The notes: generated by a model not told the origin, from the sequence alone. Counted from the stretch's first letter, positions 42,890 through 52,151 are shown. The stretch is 64,000 nucleotides of DNA from Lacrimispora indolis DSM 755 (GCF_000526995.1 NZ_AZUI01000001.1:3013501-3077500), one strand, 5' to 3'. Numbers and translations: made by a program.

Positions 42890-42917
42890 TTATCGTACGA
42901 ATATCCGGTAAAGTTAA
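42890..42917 (-). promoter_or_regulatory. Sigma-28-like promoter of the C39-like gene
   Basis: On the minus strand: TTAA (42917-42914), 16 bases, TACGATAA (42897-42890), the same -10 box as hag. It is followed by a 50-base leader before the GTG start. Confidence 0.5.
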
Positions 42918-43082
42918 GTTTATTATGAAAAAACGAATATAAAACGTGAAATGCAGCTTTTCTCATGATTTAAAAGGAGAAGACAGGGGCAATTGGTTGA
43001 ATTCATTGCCCGGCATACCGGTTAAATAGATATTGAATTGCCGGCGGTATGATATAGCCGGTTGATTGAGGATGGAAAATGA

Positions 43083-44363
43083 ATGAGTAAAGGATATGAA
43101 GAGCGGTATTTAATAACATTATTGTCAGCAATATTGAATCAAAAGCCTTCTCCTGAGATGCTGCGCCAGCCGGATTGGGAAAAGATGTTTCGTCTGGCCG
43201 ATTATCATAACGTGGCGCATGCTGTTTATTATGGAATCATGGGGCTGGATGAAAATATTCCTCAGGCTATACGCCAGCGCTTTTTTGATAAATATCTGGA
43301 AGCAGTTCACCGGACAGACCGGTTGAGATCAGGGGAAAAGCAGGTTTTGGCCCTTTTGGAACGAAATAAGATCAACTGCTTTGCTTTAAGATACTCTGAT
43401 ATTGTCAAATGTTATCCAATTGAAGAAATGTGCTGCAGAGAATCCATTGAGATCGGCATTGATAAAAAACATGGATGGTTAATCAGGAAGATGCTGGAGG
43501 AGGCGGATTTTGAGGAACGCCAGACAGAGGAACGGGGAAACTTATTCTACCGGATCCCAGGGATCAGGGTTTTATGCTATAACCAGAGTCTGTTTTTCAG
43601 TAAGCCAATGCGAAAATATTTTAAAAGCCTGCTGGCCTTTTTACCATATCGGAAAGGGTATAAGCATGTGCGGGAAATGACTCCTGATGATCAATATCTC
43701 TTTCTCATGAGCAGGCTGACGGATTCCTATGCAAAGGGAGAAATCAGTTTAAATCAGATCATGGACTTTTGGGTGTTTTACAAAAAATATGCAGAAGTTT
43801 TTTCCTGGCCATATATATATGAAAAGTTAAAAAAGCTAAAAATTGCTGAATTTGCAGAAAAGCTTGAGTATCTTATACTCCGTTGGTTTGGCAGCGGGGC
43901 AAGTATTGAAAACACAGAAATCTATGAAGCCATGGAGTCTTACATCTTTACCAAGGGGGCAGAAGGAAGGGAGATCAGTTCTCAATTTCTTCCTCTGATT
44001 AAGACGGTTGCAGATTGCTATGCCAGGGACAGGAGATCGGAAAACCTGAAAAAAATGATAAAATGGCTGTTTCCTGACAAAAGATATATGGAAACTATTT
44101 ATCCATCATTGGGAAAACTGGGAGTTCTCCTGCCGCTTTTCTGGCTCCTGCGCCTTGGGCGGTATGCGATAAGATCCATTCCCTTTTTAAAGAGCTTTGA
44201 TGTTTGGATAAAAAATAAGAGGTTAAAGAAGCTGCAAAAAGACATGGAACATATAGCTGATCAGGCCTTGGAAGAAGCGAATAAGGAACATATGGCTGAT
44301 CAGCCTTTGAAAGAGATTGATATAGAACAGGTGAAAGATAAAACAGCGGAAATACCGAAGTAA
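43083..44363 (+). CDS. Degenerate nucleotidyltransferase-family protein (NTP_transf_5-like)
   Basis: 426 residues. The opening (LLSAILNQKPSPEMLRQPDWEKMFRLADYHNVAHAVYYGI) and the all-helical C-terminal half match the NTP_transf_5 family often found near polysaccharide genes. The catalytic KG and DxD motifs are not seen; the equivalent stretch reads IEIGIDKKHG (about 120-129). Two near-identical 12-residue repeats (EHIADQALEEA, EHMADQPLKEI) end the protein. Probably a pseudoenzyme or a divergent transferase. It lies between two motility-gene groups, so it could support filament glycan assembly; that is speculation. Confidence 0.6.
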   Translation: MSKGYEERYLITLLSAILNQKPSPEMLRQPDWEKMFRLADYHNVAHAVYYGIMGLDENIPQAIRQRFFDKYLEAVHRTDRLRSGEKQVLALLERNKINCFALRYSDIVKCYPIEEMCCRESIEIGIDKKHGWLIRKMLEEADFEERQTEERGNLFYRIPGIRVLCYNQSLFFSKPMRKYFKSLLAFLPYRKGYKHVREMTPDDQYLFLMSRLTDSYAKGEISLNQIMDFWVFYKKYAEVFSWPYIYEKLKKLKIAEFAEKLEYLILRWFGSGASIENTEIYEAMESYIFTKGAEGREISSQFLPLIKTVADCYARDRRSENLKKMIKWLFPDKRYMETIYPSLGKLGVLLPLFWLLRLGRYAIRSIPFLKSFDVWIKNKRLKKLQKDMEHIADQALEEANKEHMADQPLKEIDIEQVKDKTAEIPK

Positions 44364-44385
44364 ATCAGGTATCTCCGCTGTTTTT
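44341..44385. terminator. Bidirectional terminator in the overlap of two gene ends
   Basis: AACAGCGGAAATACC (44342-44356) pairs with GGTATCTCCGCTGTT (44368-44382) with one mismatch; A- and T-runs flank. It covers the stop codons of both the nucleotidyltransferase gene (44361) and csrA (44365), so one hairpin ends both transcripts while its arms code for protein. Confidence 0.9.
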
Positions 44386-44616
44386 ATGTTCATTGATCAA
44401 ATCTTTGATTTTGGATATTGAGCCGGCACTTAGAGAAACAGAGGCTGCCTCCTGATTTGCAGAGGCCGCTTCTATTAACTCTGTTCGCAGGATTGATACA
44501 TTTCTTGGAGCATCAATAGCCAGCTTTACCCAATCGTTTCCAATGTCAAGAACGGTTATGGTAATATTGTCTCCAATGGTGAGTGACTGTTCTTTTTTCC
44601 TTTGAAGTATAAGCAT
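44365..44616 (-). CDS. csrA: Translational regulator CsrA
   Basis: 83 residues. The core (1-60) is standard: [18 protein letters not shown], then [18 protein letters not shown] with the RNA-binding Arg44. An extra C-terminal tail of ~23 residues ([22 protein letters not shown]) is present. CsrA binds GGA motifs in hairpin loops; the hag leader at 1763-1800 has the matching layout. FliW, encoded next to it, releases it. Last gene of the flgM-to-csrA group. Confidence 0.95.
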   Translation of the reverse strand: MLILQRKKEQSLTIGDNITITVLDIGNDWVKLAIDAPRNVSILRTELIEAASANQEAASVSLSAGSISKIKDLINEHKNSGDT

Positions 44617-44617
44617 C

Positions 44618-45064
44618 CTAATCCCCCTTTTTTACGAAATCTTTGATCAGATGTCGAAATTGATACAATGGGTTATCCAGGATCACCTGTCTTGCTTCAC
44701 GACTTTCAATATTTACAGCAATTGGGCATTTTAAATTCACAGTGCTGTCATCCATTGGATCACGGATGACACAAATAACATAGTATGAAACAGAATCGTC
44801 CTCCTGAGATACATTTAAAAGTTTTCTGTCCTCCTCGGATAAGACCGGAGTATAATCAGCATATAGCTGGAATGGATTCATAAGAATAAATGACACACTA
44901 AAATCCTCTATGGATTGAAGGCAGATCAAAGCGTCGCTGTTATCCTGAAAGGCTAGGGGAACATAATTTTTCAAATGAGTAAAACCAAATAATCCATCGG
45001 AAAAGTGTATTAATTCTTTTTCGGAACAGGAAATAGTGCCAAAATATTGTGTTTGGATCTCCAT
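44618..45064 (-). CDS. fliW: Flagellar assembly factor FliW
   Basis: 148 residues: [28 protein letters not shown] (1-28), [21 protein letters not shown], and a C-terminal [10 protein letters not shown]. FliW binds free flagellin and, when flagellin is exported, blocks CsrA. One base from csrA, so coupled. Confidence 0.95.
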   Translation of the reverse strand: MEIQTQYFGTISCSEKELIHFSDGLFGFTHLKNYVPLAFQDNSDALICLQSIEDFSVSFILMNPFQLYADYTPVLSEEDRKLLNVSQEDDSVSYYVICVIRDPMDDSTVNLKCPIAVNIESREARQVILDNPLYQFRHLIKDFVKKGD

Positions 45065-45088
45065 AGGTACCTCCCAGAGTGTAGGATT

Positions 45089-45697
45089 TTAAGCAAGCAC
45101 GTCCACCGGAGAGTGGTCGAAGAATTCAGCGGCGCTGGGGGGGACATACATCGGCTTGCCGATATATTCAATTTCCACATCAGGCATTTGAGTGATAGAC
45201 AGCTCAACCTTGCCTGGAATAAATTCAAAATCTCCGTTTGCAACTTTTAATTCAAAACTTAGCTTATCCATTTGATATTTAATATTTAATTCAGGATCCG
45301 ACCATTCAATGTCAGGACCTGTAGTAGGAAGAAATTGCAGTCCAAAATCTCCTGACGGCATTTGAGCACGCTGGCTGATAATCTGATCAAGCGGGTTTGA
45401 AACTCTGGGATCTAACAAAAGCGCCCCCTCCTCTGCATAGTTTGCGGTAGCCTCTGACGCGGCAGTTCTTCCATAAGAAGCCGACTGACGGACACTTTCC
45501 ATAGTAGTTGGACAAACAGAATTACGCGCATTATAAGTATCAAGATGCAGCTTAATGGGGCGGTTTTCTATAGACATGCTCCCTTTTTCCCTGTTTAGCT
45601 GAAGCTCAGCTGTTGAGCGCTTGTATTCTAACCTGGCTTTTTGAATTTTTAGTTCATACTTAAGAGGTATGGTTGTTATTCTAAGCAATGGTTCCAT
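45089..45697 (-). CDS. DUF6470 family protein (YviE-like)
   Basis: 202 residues from ATG 45697 (MEPLLRITTIPLKYELKIQKA), 7 bases after GGAGGTG; the longer TTG-started frame at 45712 would begin in that site. Found between flgL and fliW, as in Bacillus. Family members often begin with a short LxIxT(T)-like stretch and a region rich in P/Q/R. Function unknown; possibly a cytoplasmic flagellar assembly factor. Confidence 0.8.
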   Translation of the reverse strand: MEPLLRITTIPLKYELKIQKARLEYKRSTAELQLNREKGSMSIENRPIKLHLDTYNARNSVCPTTMESVRQSASYGRTAASEATANYAEEGALLLDPRVSNPLDQIISQRAQMPSGDFGLQFLPTTGPDIEWSDPELNIKYQMDKLSFELKVANGDFEFIPGKVELSITQMPDVEIEYIGKPMYVPPSAAEFFDHSPVDVLA

Positions 45698-45718
45698 ATA
45701 AGACACCTCCAATCATGC

Positions 45719-46732
45719 TTAGCGCATAAAATCAATAAAAGACGGTGACAGGATACTGGTTCCAACTTTTAAGGCTGCATTATAAGCGTATTGATTCCAC
45801 ATATAGTCAGTAATTGCAGCAGCAGGATCGACTCCTTCCACTTTTTCCATCTGTTCCTGTATGGAAATGTCAGCATTCTCCAACCGGTCCTTTGTTGTGG
45901 TCAGGAATTCTGACTTGACTCCCAGGTCAGTAATACCGTTCATTATGCTTGAGCTTACATCCTTAAATTTATTCATAAGCTTTCCATAAGCTTCTGTATC
46001 AAAGGTATCAGCTTCCAATAAATCAGCCAGCTGACCAGCTAAAACAATGGCGTTATTGCTCATTCCATCCTTGTCCTTCCCATATCCGATGGCTTTTATT
46101 CCGGGAAGAGAGATATTAAATGCGCTGGAAGGCACCACCTGGTCGGCCTCATCGAGAGCCAGCCCCATGCCCAGGTCAACGTAAAGCTTTTCATTGGACA
46201 GATTGGTAAGGCTGGCATAATCAGAAGTATTCTGAGAAGCATCTACGTTAATTCCCCGGTAGGTAAGAGTTTTGCTGTCAGAAGACAGCTCAAAAGGAAC
46301 ATTCTTTCCGTCAGACCCTGCAAATAAAAAGGTATCCTCATAGGTAGCGTTAAGGCTTAACACCATGGACTGCTGATATTGACGTATGGCGGAGGCAAAG
46401 GTCTGTCTTGTTTCCGGTGTCTGTTTGTCACCGCTCATGGCCTGCACGTTGTAATCCTCACTGATTGTCTTAATGATATTGGATACCTGAGTGAGGGAGC
46501 TCTCCTGCCCATCCTGGCGGGATTGAATATCCGTCAGCATGCTTAAGTTGTCCTGAACTTTATAATATTTACGGTGAAGCTGAGAGGCACGGGCGGCTGA
46601 TGCAGGATCCTCTGCCACGCTGTTAAAACTGCGCTGAGTCATAACATGGGTTCTGGACAGATTTAAATTATTTATTGTGGTTGCAAGATTGCTTTTGTAA
46701 TTTCTTAAAATTGCATTCGTCGTAAGTCTCAT
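45719..46732 (-). CDS. flgL: Hook-filament junction protein FlgL
   Basis: 337 residues. Flagellin-like N-terminus (MRLTTNAILRNYKSNLATTINNL, 1-23, with RSFNSVAEDPASAARASQL) and C-terminus (DYMWNQYAYNAALKVGTSILSPSFIDFMR). Joins hook and filament with FlgK. 11 bases after flgK. Confidence 0.95.
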   Translation of the reverse strand: MRLTTNAILRNYKSNLATTINNLNLSRTHVMTQRSFNSVAEDPASAARASQLHRKYYKVQDNLSMLTDIQSRQDGQESSLTQVSNIIKTISEDYNVQAMSGDKQTPETRQTFASAIRQYQQSMVLSLNATYEDTFLFAGSDGKNVPFELSSDSKTLTYRGINVDASQNTSDYASLTNLSNEKLYVDLGMGLALDEADQVVPSSAFNISLPGIKAIGYGKDKDGMSNNAIVLAGQLADLLEADTFDTEAYGKLMNKFKDVSSSIMNGITDLGVKSEFLTTTKDRLENADISIQEQMEKVEGVDPAAAITDYMWNQYAYNAALKVGTSILSPSFIDFMR

Positions 46733-46743
46733 TTTATTACCTC

Positions 46744-48786
46744 CTATCTGCCAACTATGCCTGTGCTGTTGATCAAAACGTTCAGAACTTCATCAAGGGT
46801 GGTCATAAGACGTGCAGCAGCCGTATAAGACCTTTGGTACTGCATAAGGCTGATTCCCTCTTCGTCTAAGGAAACTCCTGATACGGAATCTTTATTGTTG
46901 GCGGTCTGCTGAAGAACAGATAAGTGGTTCGTCAGGATCGCCTTGTTGGCAGAGCTGTCAATACCCTGTATATTTTCCAGGTTGGAATAGCACTGAGAGA
47001 AATTTCCGTTGTAGTAAGTAATCGACCCGGTCTGGGGTTTGCCGTCACTATCCAGATAATTATATTCATATTTAAAATCTCTTTCTTCGGTCAGAGATTT
47101 TATCATCTTAATAATGTTGTCGTTGGCAGTTGAACCGGCATTTTCATCATGAGAGGAAATAATATGAATGGTGTTGTTCATCCAGTCATCTGAAATTTTA
47201 ATATTGTTTGCCGTAAAGATCTTGCTGCCGTCAGAGGTTTTAAATAAGTCAAAATTTTTAACATTAAGGGGATCTGCTTTGTAGGTGAGGGAAAAAGCTG
47301 ATCCATCCGCTGCTTTTATACTGCTGCTTGTAATTTCGGTACCTGCTGCCAAAGGATCATTGCTGGTCCACGTAAGCTTTCCGGTACTGGCCTGATAGGC
47401 CCAGCTGCCGGCAGTAACCCCGCCGTTTACCGTCATATCGGCAGCGTCAGCATTCAGCCGGGCAGTCAGATTCACCAAACTGCCTTCAAGACTGGATCCG
47501 ATTGCAATGGTATCGCCTGTACCGTCACCGAATGTATAGGTTTGACCGTTTATTGTTATTTTTTCCTTATTTAAGAAATTTCCCGTTGAATTTAAAAAGC
47601 TTAAACTATATTCTGCTTTTTCAGAACCCGTACTGGTTAATTCCTTTGCGACTCCGGTGGTGGGAACTGAGGTAGCTCCTGTATAAGGAGATGTATTTGT
47701 ATTCAGCTTGTTGAATATCTCCGCAAAGGTCTGAACAAAGGCATCAAAGGATTTTTCATAATAGCCGATTCCTCTGTAATCGGTCGCGGGGCTGTCCAGT
47801 TCTCCGGATTTATTTAACACATCCACAAGACCTTTTAATGTGCCGTCCTTAAGATAATCAGTGATGTCTGTTTTCAAAGTAGTAACATCAGTACCGGCTG
47901 GAAAATCACTGGCAGGGATGAGGGAAATAGAAACGCTTCCATCGTAATTGCCGTCTATGCCTTTGTTCCGTTCCATGGAAAGAGAGGCAAAATTTTCTCC
48001 ATGCTCGCCTCCGGTGAGGTTGTACACCATTCCGTCGGAACCGGTGAATTTGACCACCGGATAGCTGAGCCTTGAGTCACTGGATATAGTCACTTCCTTG
48101 TAGGAGACGCTGATGGGAAGATAGGAGGCCAGTTCATCCAGCTTTAAGTTTCTCTGATCCTGAAGTTCAAGGGCAGGATTACCGAGAACCTGGCTTTTCC
48201 AGATAGCATCATTTAATTCTCCGAGATCAGAAAGAAGTCCGTTGACCGTGGCGATATCTGTTTTTTCCAGCCCGCTGATGGTTTCTTCCCGGACGCTGCT
48301 TAAATCTGCTGATTTTTGATGGATATAATTTAAGAGAACCTGGCATCTGGAACGCACGATGCTGTCAAACTCGCTGTTGTTTGCGTTAGAAGACAGCTGG
48401 TCTAAGCTGCTGCTTAAATCGCTGAGGGCTTTTTTTAAAGCATCCTTATCCGTTTCATCAAAAATGTCCGCCAACTGATCCAGGGTGCTCTGGCGAGCAT
48501 CGGCGGTGCCGACCTTGGCAATCTGATTTCTAAACTGTACATCAAGAAAGGGATCACGTATCTGGGAAATTCCTGTGATCTCAACGCCGTAACCGATTTT
48601 GGAAGCAGGTCCTGTGCTTACATAGTCGCCGCCTCTTAAATTCAGGCTTACAAGATCCACCTGCTGCTTGGTATAACCTGCTGTGTTAATGTTTGCTATA
48701 TTCTGTCCGGTTACGTCAAGGGCACGCTGGCTGGCGCTCATTGCCAGCTGGGCGATGGTAAAACCGGAGAATGTGGATCGTGTCAT
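46744..48786 (-). CDS. flgK: Hook-filament junction protein FlgK
   Basis: 680 residues from ATG 48786 (MTRSTFSGFTIAQLAMSASQRALDVTGQNIANINTAGYT in the first 40), after GGGAGGGAC; the longer frame from 48801 covers that site. The C-terminus (SGVSLDEEGISLMQYQRSYTAAARLMTTLDEVLNVLINSTG) is typical. The middle is a ~300-residue Ser/Thr/Gly-rich surface region. The start overlaps flgN by four bases (ATGA). Confidence 0.95.
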   Translation of the reverse strand: MTRSTFSGFTIAQLAMSASQRALDVTGQNIANINTAGYTKQQVDLVSLNLRGGDYVSTGPASKIGYGVEITGISQIRDPFLDVQFRNQIAKVGTADARQSTLDQLADIFDETDKDALKKALSDLSSSLDQLSSNANNSEFDSIVRSRCQVLLNYIHQKSADLSSVREETISGLEKTDIATVNGLLSDLGELNDAIWKSQVLGNPALELQDQRNLKLDELASYLPISVSYKEVTISSDSRLSYPVVKFTGSDGMVYNLTGGEHGENFASLSMERNKGIDGNYDGSVSISLIPASDFPAGTDVTTLKTDITDYLKDGTLKGLVDVLNKSGELDSPATDYRGIGYYEKSFDAFVQTFAEIFNKLNTNTSPYTGATSVPTTGVAKELTSTGSEKAEYSLSFLNSTGNFLNKEKITINGQTYTFGDGTGDTIAIGSSLEGSLVNLTARLNADAADMTVNGGVTAGSWAYQASTGKLTWTSNDPLAAGTEITSSSIKAADGSAFSLTYKADPLNVKNFDLFKTSDGSKIFTANNIKISDDWMNNTIHIISSHDENAGSTANDNIIKMIKSLTEERDFKYEYNYLDSDGKPQTGSITYYNGNFSQCYSNLENIQGIDSSANKAILTNHLSVLQQTANNKDSVSGVSLDEEGISLMQYQRSYTAAARLMTTLDEVLNVLINSTGIVGR

Positions 48787-49208
48787 AATAGTCCCTCCCA
48801 CTTCGCTTTATCTGTAGTAATGACATCCTGGGAATTGTTAATTTCTTTATTTATCATGTGAAGATTAATTTCAATCATGGAGCGGGCGCTTTCGTTTATC
48901 TCCTGAAACTGGCGGACATGATGGGTCAGTGAGTCGAAAAGCTTCTTTAATTGGTTATGCTCTGCTCCTGATGTTTTCGAAAGAATCTGCTGAAATGTAT
49001 AATCCTTGCAGCCAAGCTGTTCCTGGCAGGTTTCCCGCTTTTTGTCAAGACCTCTCAGCTTTAAGATGGCGGCCTGTTCTCTGTTCATGCAGTCTTCTAC
49101 ATGAGTAATCCTGTTCTTTGCCGCGGCTTCCAGCTTTGATTGTTCAATGTAAATCAGTTCCTGAAACAGCTGGATCAAATCCTCGATCACAGAAATAAAG
49201 TCATTCAT
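48783..49208 (-). CDS. flgN: Flagellar export chaperone FlgN
   Basis: 141 residues from ATG 49208 (MNDFISVIEDLIQLFQELI), after AAAGGAG; the longer frame from 49259 extends into flgM. All-helical and charged, as for FlgN, the chaperone of FlgK and FlgL. It overlaps both neighbours. Confidence 0.9.
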   Translation of the reverse strand: MNDFISVIEDLIQLFQELIYIEQSKLEAAAKNRITHVEDCMNREQAAILKLRGLDKKRETCQEQLGCKDYTFQQILSKTSGAEHNQLKKLFDSLTHHVRQFQEINESARSMIEINLHMINKEINNSQDVITTDKAKWEGLL

Positions 49209-49524
49209 GGGAATCTGCTCCTTTGTATAAAAGAATCCTTTCAGCAATCTTATTGGCATCTACCTGGTAAGTTCCATCGTTGATCCTTTGCTTTAAGCTG
49301 TCCAGCTTTTCTCCGGAAGAGGGCTGCTTTACTTCTTTCATGAGGAGATTTTTTAAGGCGGCTGCAAACTTGGAATCCATTGCCTCTAAAGAAGCGGAAC
49401 GTATGGTAATTGCATCATAATTGTTTTTTACGGATTCCGAAGCGTTGATTCCGGACTGATCCTGATTTTGTCGCATCATGGATGTATTGTACAGCGTATT
49501 GAAATAGTTCGAGGAAATACGCAT
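49201..49524 (-). CDS. flgM: Anti-sigma-28 factor FlgM
   Basis: 107 residues: MRISSNYFNTLYNTSMM start, then a C-terminal half with LDSLKQRINDGTYQVDANKIAERILLY (about 74-100), the sigma-binding helical signature of FlgM. It blocks FliA until it is exported through the finished hook. First gene of a seven-gene group, behind a sigma-28-like promoter. Confidence 0.93.
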   Translation of the reverse strand: MRISSNYFNTLYNTSMMRQNQDQSGINASESVKNNYDAITIRSASLEAMDSKFAAALKNLLMKEVKQPSSGEKLDSLKQRINDGTYQVDANKIAERILLYKGADSHE

Positions 49525-49581
49525 GGAGTTACTCCTTTCTAAGAGCTGAAAATGCAGTTGTTTCTATGCTACATTTATAAT

Positions 49582-49608
49582 ATCGTCACTTTGAAAAAAA
49601 TATTAACT
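49582..49608 (-). promoter_or_regulatory. Sigma-28-like promoter of flgM
   Basis: On the minus strand: TTAA, 15 bases, GACGATAT, about 70 bases upstream of flgM. The -35 box follows the consensus loosely. Confidence 0.45.
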
Positions 49609-49630
49609 TTTGAACGTACAATTTCTTAAA

Positions 49631-50677
49631 TTAAAGAGAATATAAATGTTTCAGCAGTACATTGGAAATATTGGAACAGGAAGTCTGGACGGTAACGGCT
49701 CCGATGTTATAGGCAACCATAGGCATTCCATAGACGACACAGCTTTCTGCATCCTGACCAATGGTGAAGGCACCCTTTTTCTTCATTTTGAGTAACCCGT
49801 CAGCCCCGTCACGCCCCATGCCGGTCATGATGATCCCTACGGAGGAAGCTCCGGCCGTATCGGCAACGGATTGAAACAGCACGTCAACAGAGGGACGGTG
49901 TCCGCTGACCTTTTCCCCGGAATAACAGTTTACGGTATAGCGGCTTCCTGTCCGGACCACTTTCATCTGTAAATCACCGGGGGCGATGAGCACCTGGCCT
50001 CTTTCCACAACATCTCCTGTCTGCGCCTCTTTCACGTTCATCTGACATAAGTGGTTTAAGCGGTCCGCATACATTCTTGTAAAGCCTTCCGGCATATGCT
50101 GGGTGACCACAATACCCGGAGTATCCGGGGGGAGATCTTTTAAGACCTGAAGTGTGGCTTCCGTTCCTCCCGTAGAAGCGCCTATGGCGATAATGGTATT
50201 ATTGGCATTGAGGCTGAAGGGCCTTCCGCTGCCGGCCGGCTTTTGAGTAAGCACGGAGGAAGCCGCCGCAGCAGGCACCCTGATCCTGGCCCTGGAAGCG
50301 ATGAATATTTTGCTTATTAATGTATTTAAAAAGGTGGCGGCAGTGTTACTGGCTGACATATCAGGCTTTCTGACAAAATCCACGGCTCCGGCAGAAAGGG
50401 CCTCAAACACATTTAAATTAAGGGATGACACCAGGATAACGGGAACCGGATATTTGGGCAAAAGCTTTTTTACAAAGTCAATGCCGTTTAACCGGGGCAT
50501 CTCCACATCCACCGTGACTACATCAGGTTTTAATGCCGGTATTTTTCGTTCTGCATCAAAGGCATCAATGGCATATCCAACAACTTCTATACGGGGATTC
50601 TGGGATAGGTTATCGATCAATACCTTGCGAAACAGCAGGGAATCATCTACTACAAAAACTCGGATTTTTTCGTTCAT
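49631..50677 (-). CDS. cheB: Chemotaxis methylesterase CheB
   Basis: 348 residues. N-terminal receiver domain (D11, D12, phosphorylated D57 in VTVDVEMPRLNG) and C-terminal methylesterase domain with GASTGGTEA (Ser near 171), TQHMPEGF (His) and MTGMGRDGADGL (Asp). Removes methyl groups from chemoreceptors. Last of the cheA-W-R-B group, separated from cheR by a structured spacer. Confidence 0.97.
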   Translation of the reverse strand: MNEKIRVFVVDDSLLFRKVLIDNLSQNPRIEVVGYAIDAFDAERKIPALKPDVVTVDVEMPRLNGIDFVKKLLPKYPVPVILVSSLNLNVFEALSAGAVDFVRKPDMSASNTAATFLNTLISKIFIASRARIRVPAAAASSVLTQKPAGSGRPFSLNANNTIIAIGASTGGTEATLQVLKDLPPDTPGIVVTQHMPEGFTRMYADRLNHLCQMNVKEAQTGDVVERGQVLIAPGDLQMKVVRTGSRYTVNCYSGEKVSGHRPSVDVLFQSVADTAGASSVGIIMTGMGRDGADGLLKMKKKGAFTIGQDAESCVVYGMPMVAYNIGAVTVQTSCSNISNVLLKHLYSL

Positions 50678-50759
50678 AATCTACTCCATTCTATGCGGTT
50701 AATAAAAGCGCATACAGGCAGATGTAAAATGCTTTACATATTCCTGATATTTAATTATA

Positions 50760-50829
50760 AATCTGTGTAATATAAAATCCATTTGCGGAAGATAAAATGC
50801 CGGCAAATAGATTTTATATTACACAGATT
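50760..50829 (-). repeat. Large perfect hairpin between cheR and cheB
   Basis: Exact 20-bp inverted repeat: 50760-50779 with 50810-50829. The interior continues pairing (ATTTGC with GCAAAT), giving a hairpin close to 30 bp; no T-tract follows. It includes the cheR stop codon (50828-50830). A smaller hairpin (ATGTAAA with TTTACAT, about 50722-50739) lies next to it. It may protect or process the che mRNA and lower cheB relative to cheR. Confidence 0.85.
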
Positions 50830-51640
50830 ATTCTTTTCGGTATGTCGCGGGCATTAAGTACTTATAAGGCGTTTTTTCCTTATTAATTGTCTCTGAATGT
50901 CCAATGAGAAGATAGCCTCCCGGTGCGGTTGCATCATAGAAACGCTGGATCAAGGCGTCCTTTGTGCCCTGATCAAAATAGATCATTACGTTTCTGCAAA
51001 AAATAACGTCAAATTTAAGCCGGAAGTGAATGGGGTCCATCAGATTGAAGGTTTGGAAAATCACATTTGATTTAATTGCAGGCGCTACGGAATAAACGCC
51101 CTGTTCCGAGGTTTTAACAAAATATTTGGACTTCCAGGCAAGAGAAAGGTTTTTTAAGGAGTCTTCATCGTATACCGCTTCCTTTGCAGCCCTTAAGGCA
51201 TTTTGGGAAATGTCGGTAGCCAGAACCCGGGTATCCCAGAGGGCGGCCTGCGCCCCCAGGGTCTCCTTGATGATCATTGAAATTGTATAAGGCTCTTCAC
51301 CGGAAGAGCATCCGGCGCTCCATATGCTTAAAACCTTGTTTTTCTTCGTGCTTAGCAGATAAGGGAGTATAGTATCCCGGAAGAATTTAAAATGGGCTTC
51401 CTCCCTCATAAAGTAGGTGTAATTCGTCGTAAGCTTATTTAACATGACTTCTAAGTCTGCAGGATTTTTTGATGAGATGATATGGTCTATGTAATCCGTA
51501 AATGAAGTATATCCAAGGGATATGATTGTGTTTGACAACCGTCCCATAATCAGCTGCATCTTTTTTGACAGATCAATCCCGTAATTTTTTTTCACGAACT
51601 GAACCAGCCGCGTAAAGTCTTGCTGCGAAAGTGTTAGCAT
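50828..51640 (-). CDS. cheR: Chemotaxis methyltransferase CheR
   Basis: 270 residues. N-terminal helical domain (1-75) and S-adenosylmethionine-binding domain with IWSAGCSSGEEPYTISMI (about 107-124), ATDISQNAL, and FDVIFCRNVMIYFD (about 208-221). It methylates chemoreceptor glutamates. It starts 14 bases after cheW. Confidence 0.97.
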   Translation of the reverse strand: MLTLSQQDFTRLVQFVKKNYGIDLSKKMQLIMGRLSNTIISLGYTSFTDYIDHIISSKNPADLEVMLNKLTTNYTYFMREEAHFKFFRDTILPYLLSTKKNKVLSIWSAGCSSGEEPYTISMIIKETLGAQAALWDTRVLATDISQNALRAAKEAVYDEDSLKNLSLAWKSKYFVKTSEQGVYSVAPAIKSNVIFQTFNLMDPIHFRLKFDVIFCRNVMIYFDQGTKDALIQRFYDATAPGGYLLIGHSETINKEKTPYKYLMPATYRKE

Positions 51641-51653
51641 AAAAAGTCGTCCT

Positions 51654-52151
51654 TTATGAGTTATTAACTAAAGTTACACAATCCAGAAGCAGGACTACGT
51701 GATTGTCCGGCATGGATATCATGCCGCTTACCAGTTCTTCCCGGTTATTGGCAGGAACCGGGGAAATGCTGGAATAATCAATGTCCAGAACCTGCTCCAC
51801 GGCATCCACAATGACTCCGATAAAAACGGAATCCACATTGAGAACGATGACGCAGGTAGTGTTGGTGTATTCAATAGCCGGTTTGCCCAGCCTTAAGCGG
51901 ATATCAATGATCGGTACGATCTGACCTCTTAAGTTGATGATTCCCCTTACATAGTTGGGCATCATAGGCATGGGGGTAATGGCATGGTTGGTGATGATCT
52001 CAATGATATAATTGGTGCTTACACCGAAAATCAGGTTATCTGTGCGAAAGGTTAAGTAGCGCTCCATGGCTTCTGAACCGCCGGAAATAAAATCTTCACT
52101 TGTAAAATTATCTGCACCAGACATCGCTGTTTGTGTATTCTCTGCTGACAT
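51654..52151 (-). CDS. cheW: Chemotaxis adaptor CheW
   Basis: 165 residues from ATG 52151 (MSAENTQTAMSGADNFTS), after TTGGAGG; the longer frame from 52199 runs into cheA. An N-terminal ~30-residue tail precedes the CheW domain (YLTFRTDNLIFGVSTNYIIEII; VRGIINLRGQIVPIIDIRLRLG near 75-96). It links chemoreceptors to CheA. Confidence 0.95.
   Translation of the reverse strand: MSAENTQTAMSGADNFTSEDFISGGSEAMERYLTFRTDNLIFGVSTNYIIEIITNHAITPMPMMPNYVRGIINLRGQIVPIIDIRLRLGKPAIEYTNTTCVIVLNVDSVFIGVIVDAVEQVLDIDYSSISPVPANNREELVSGMISMPDNHVVLLLDCVTLVNNS

Noticed and set aside
42960..43080. Inverted repeats before the nucleotidyltransferase as a c-di-GMP riboswitch
   Set aside because: The conserved core motifs of class I and class II c-di-GMP riboswitches are not present.
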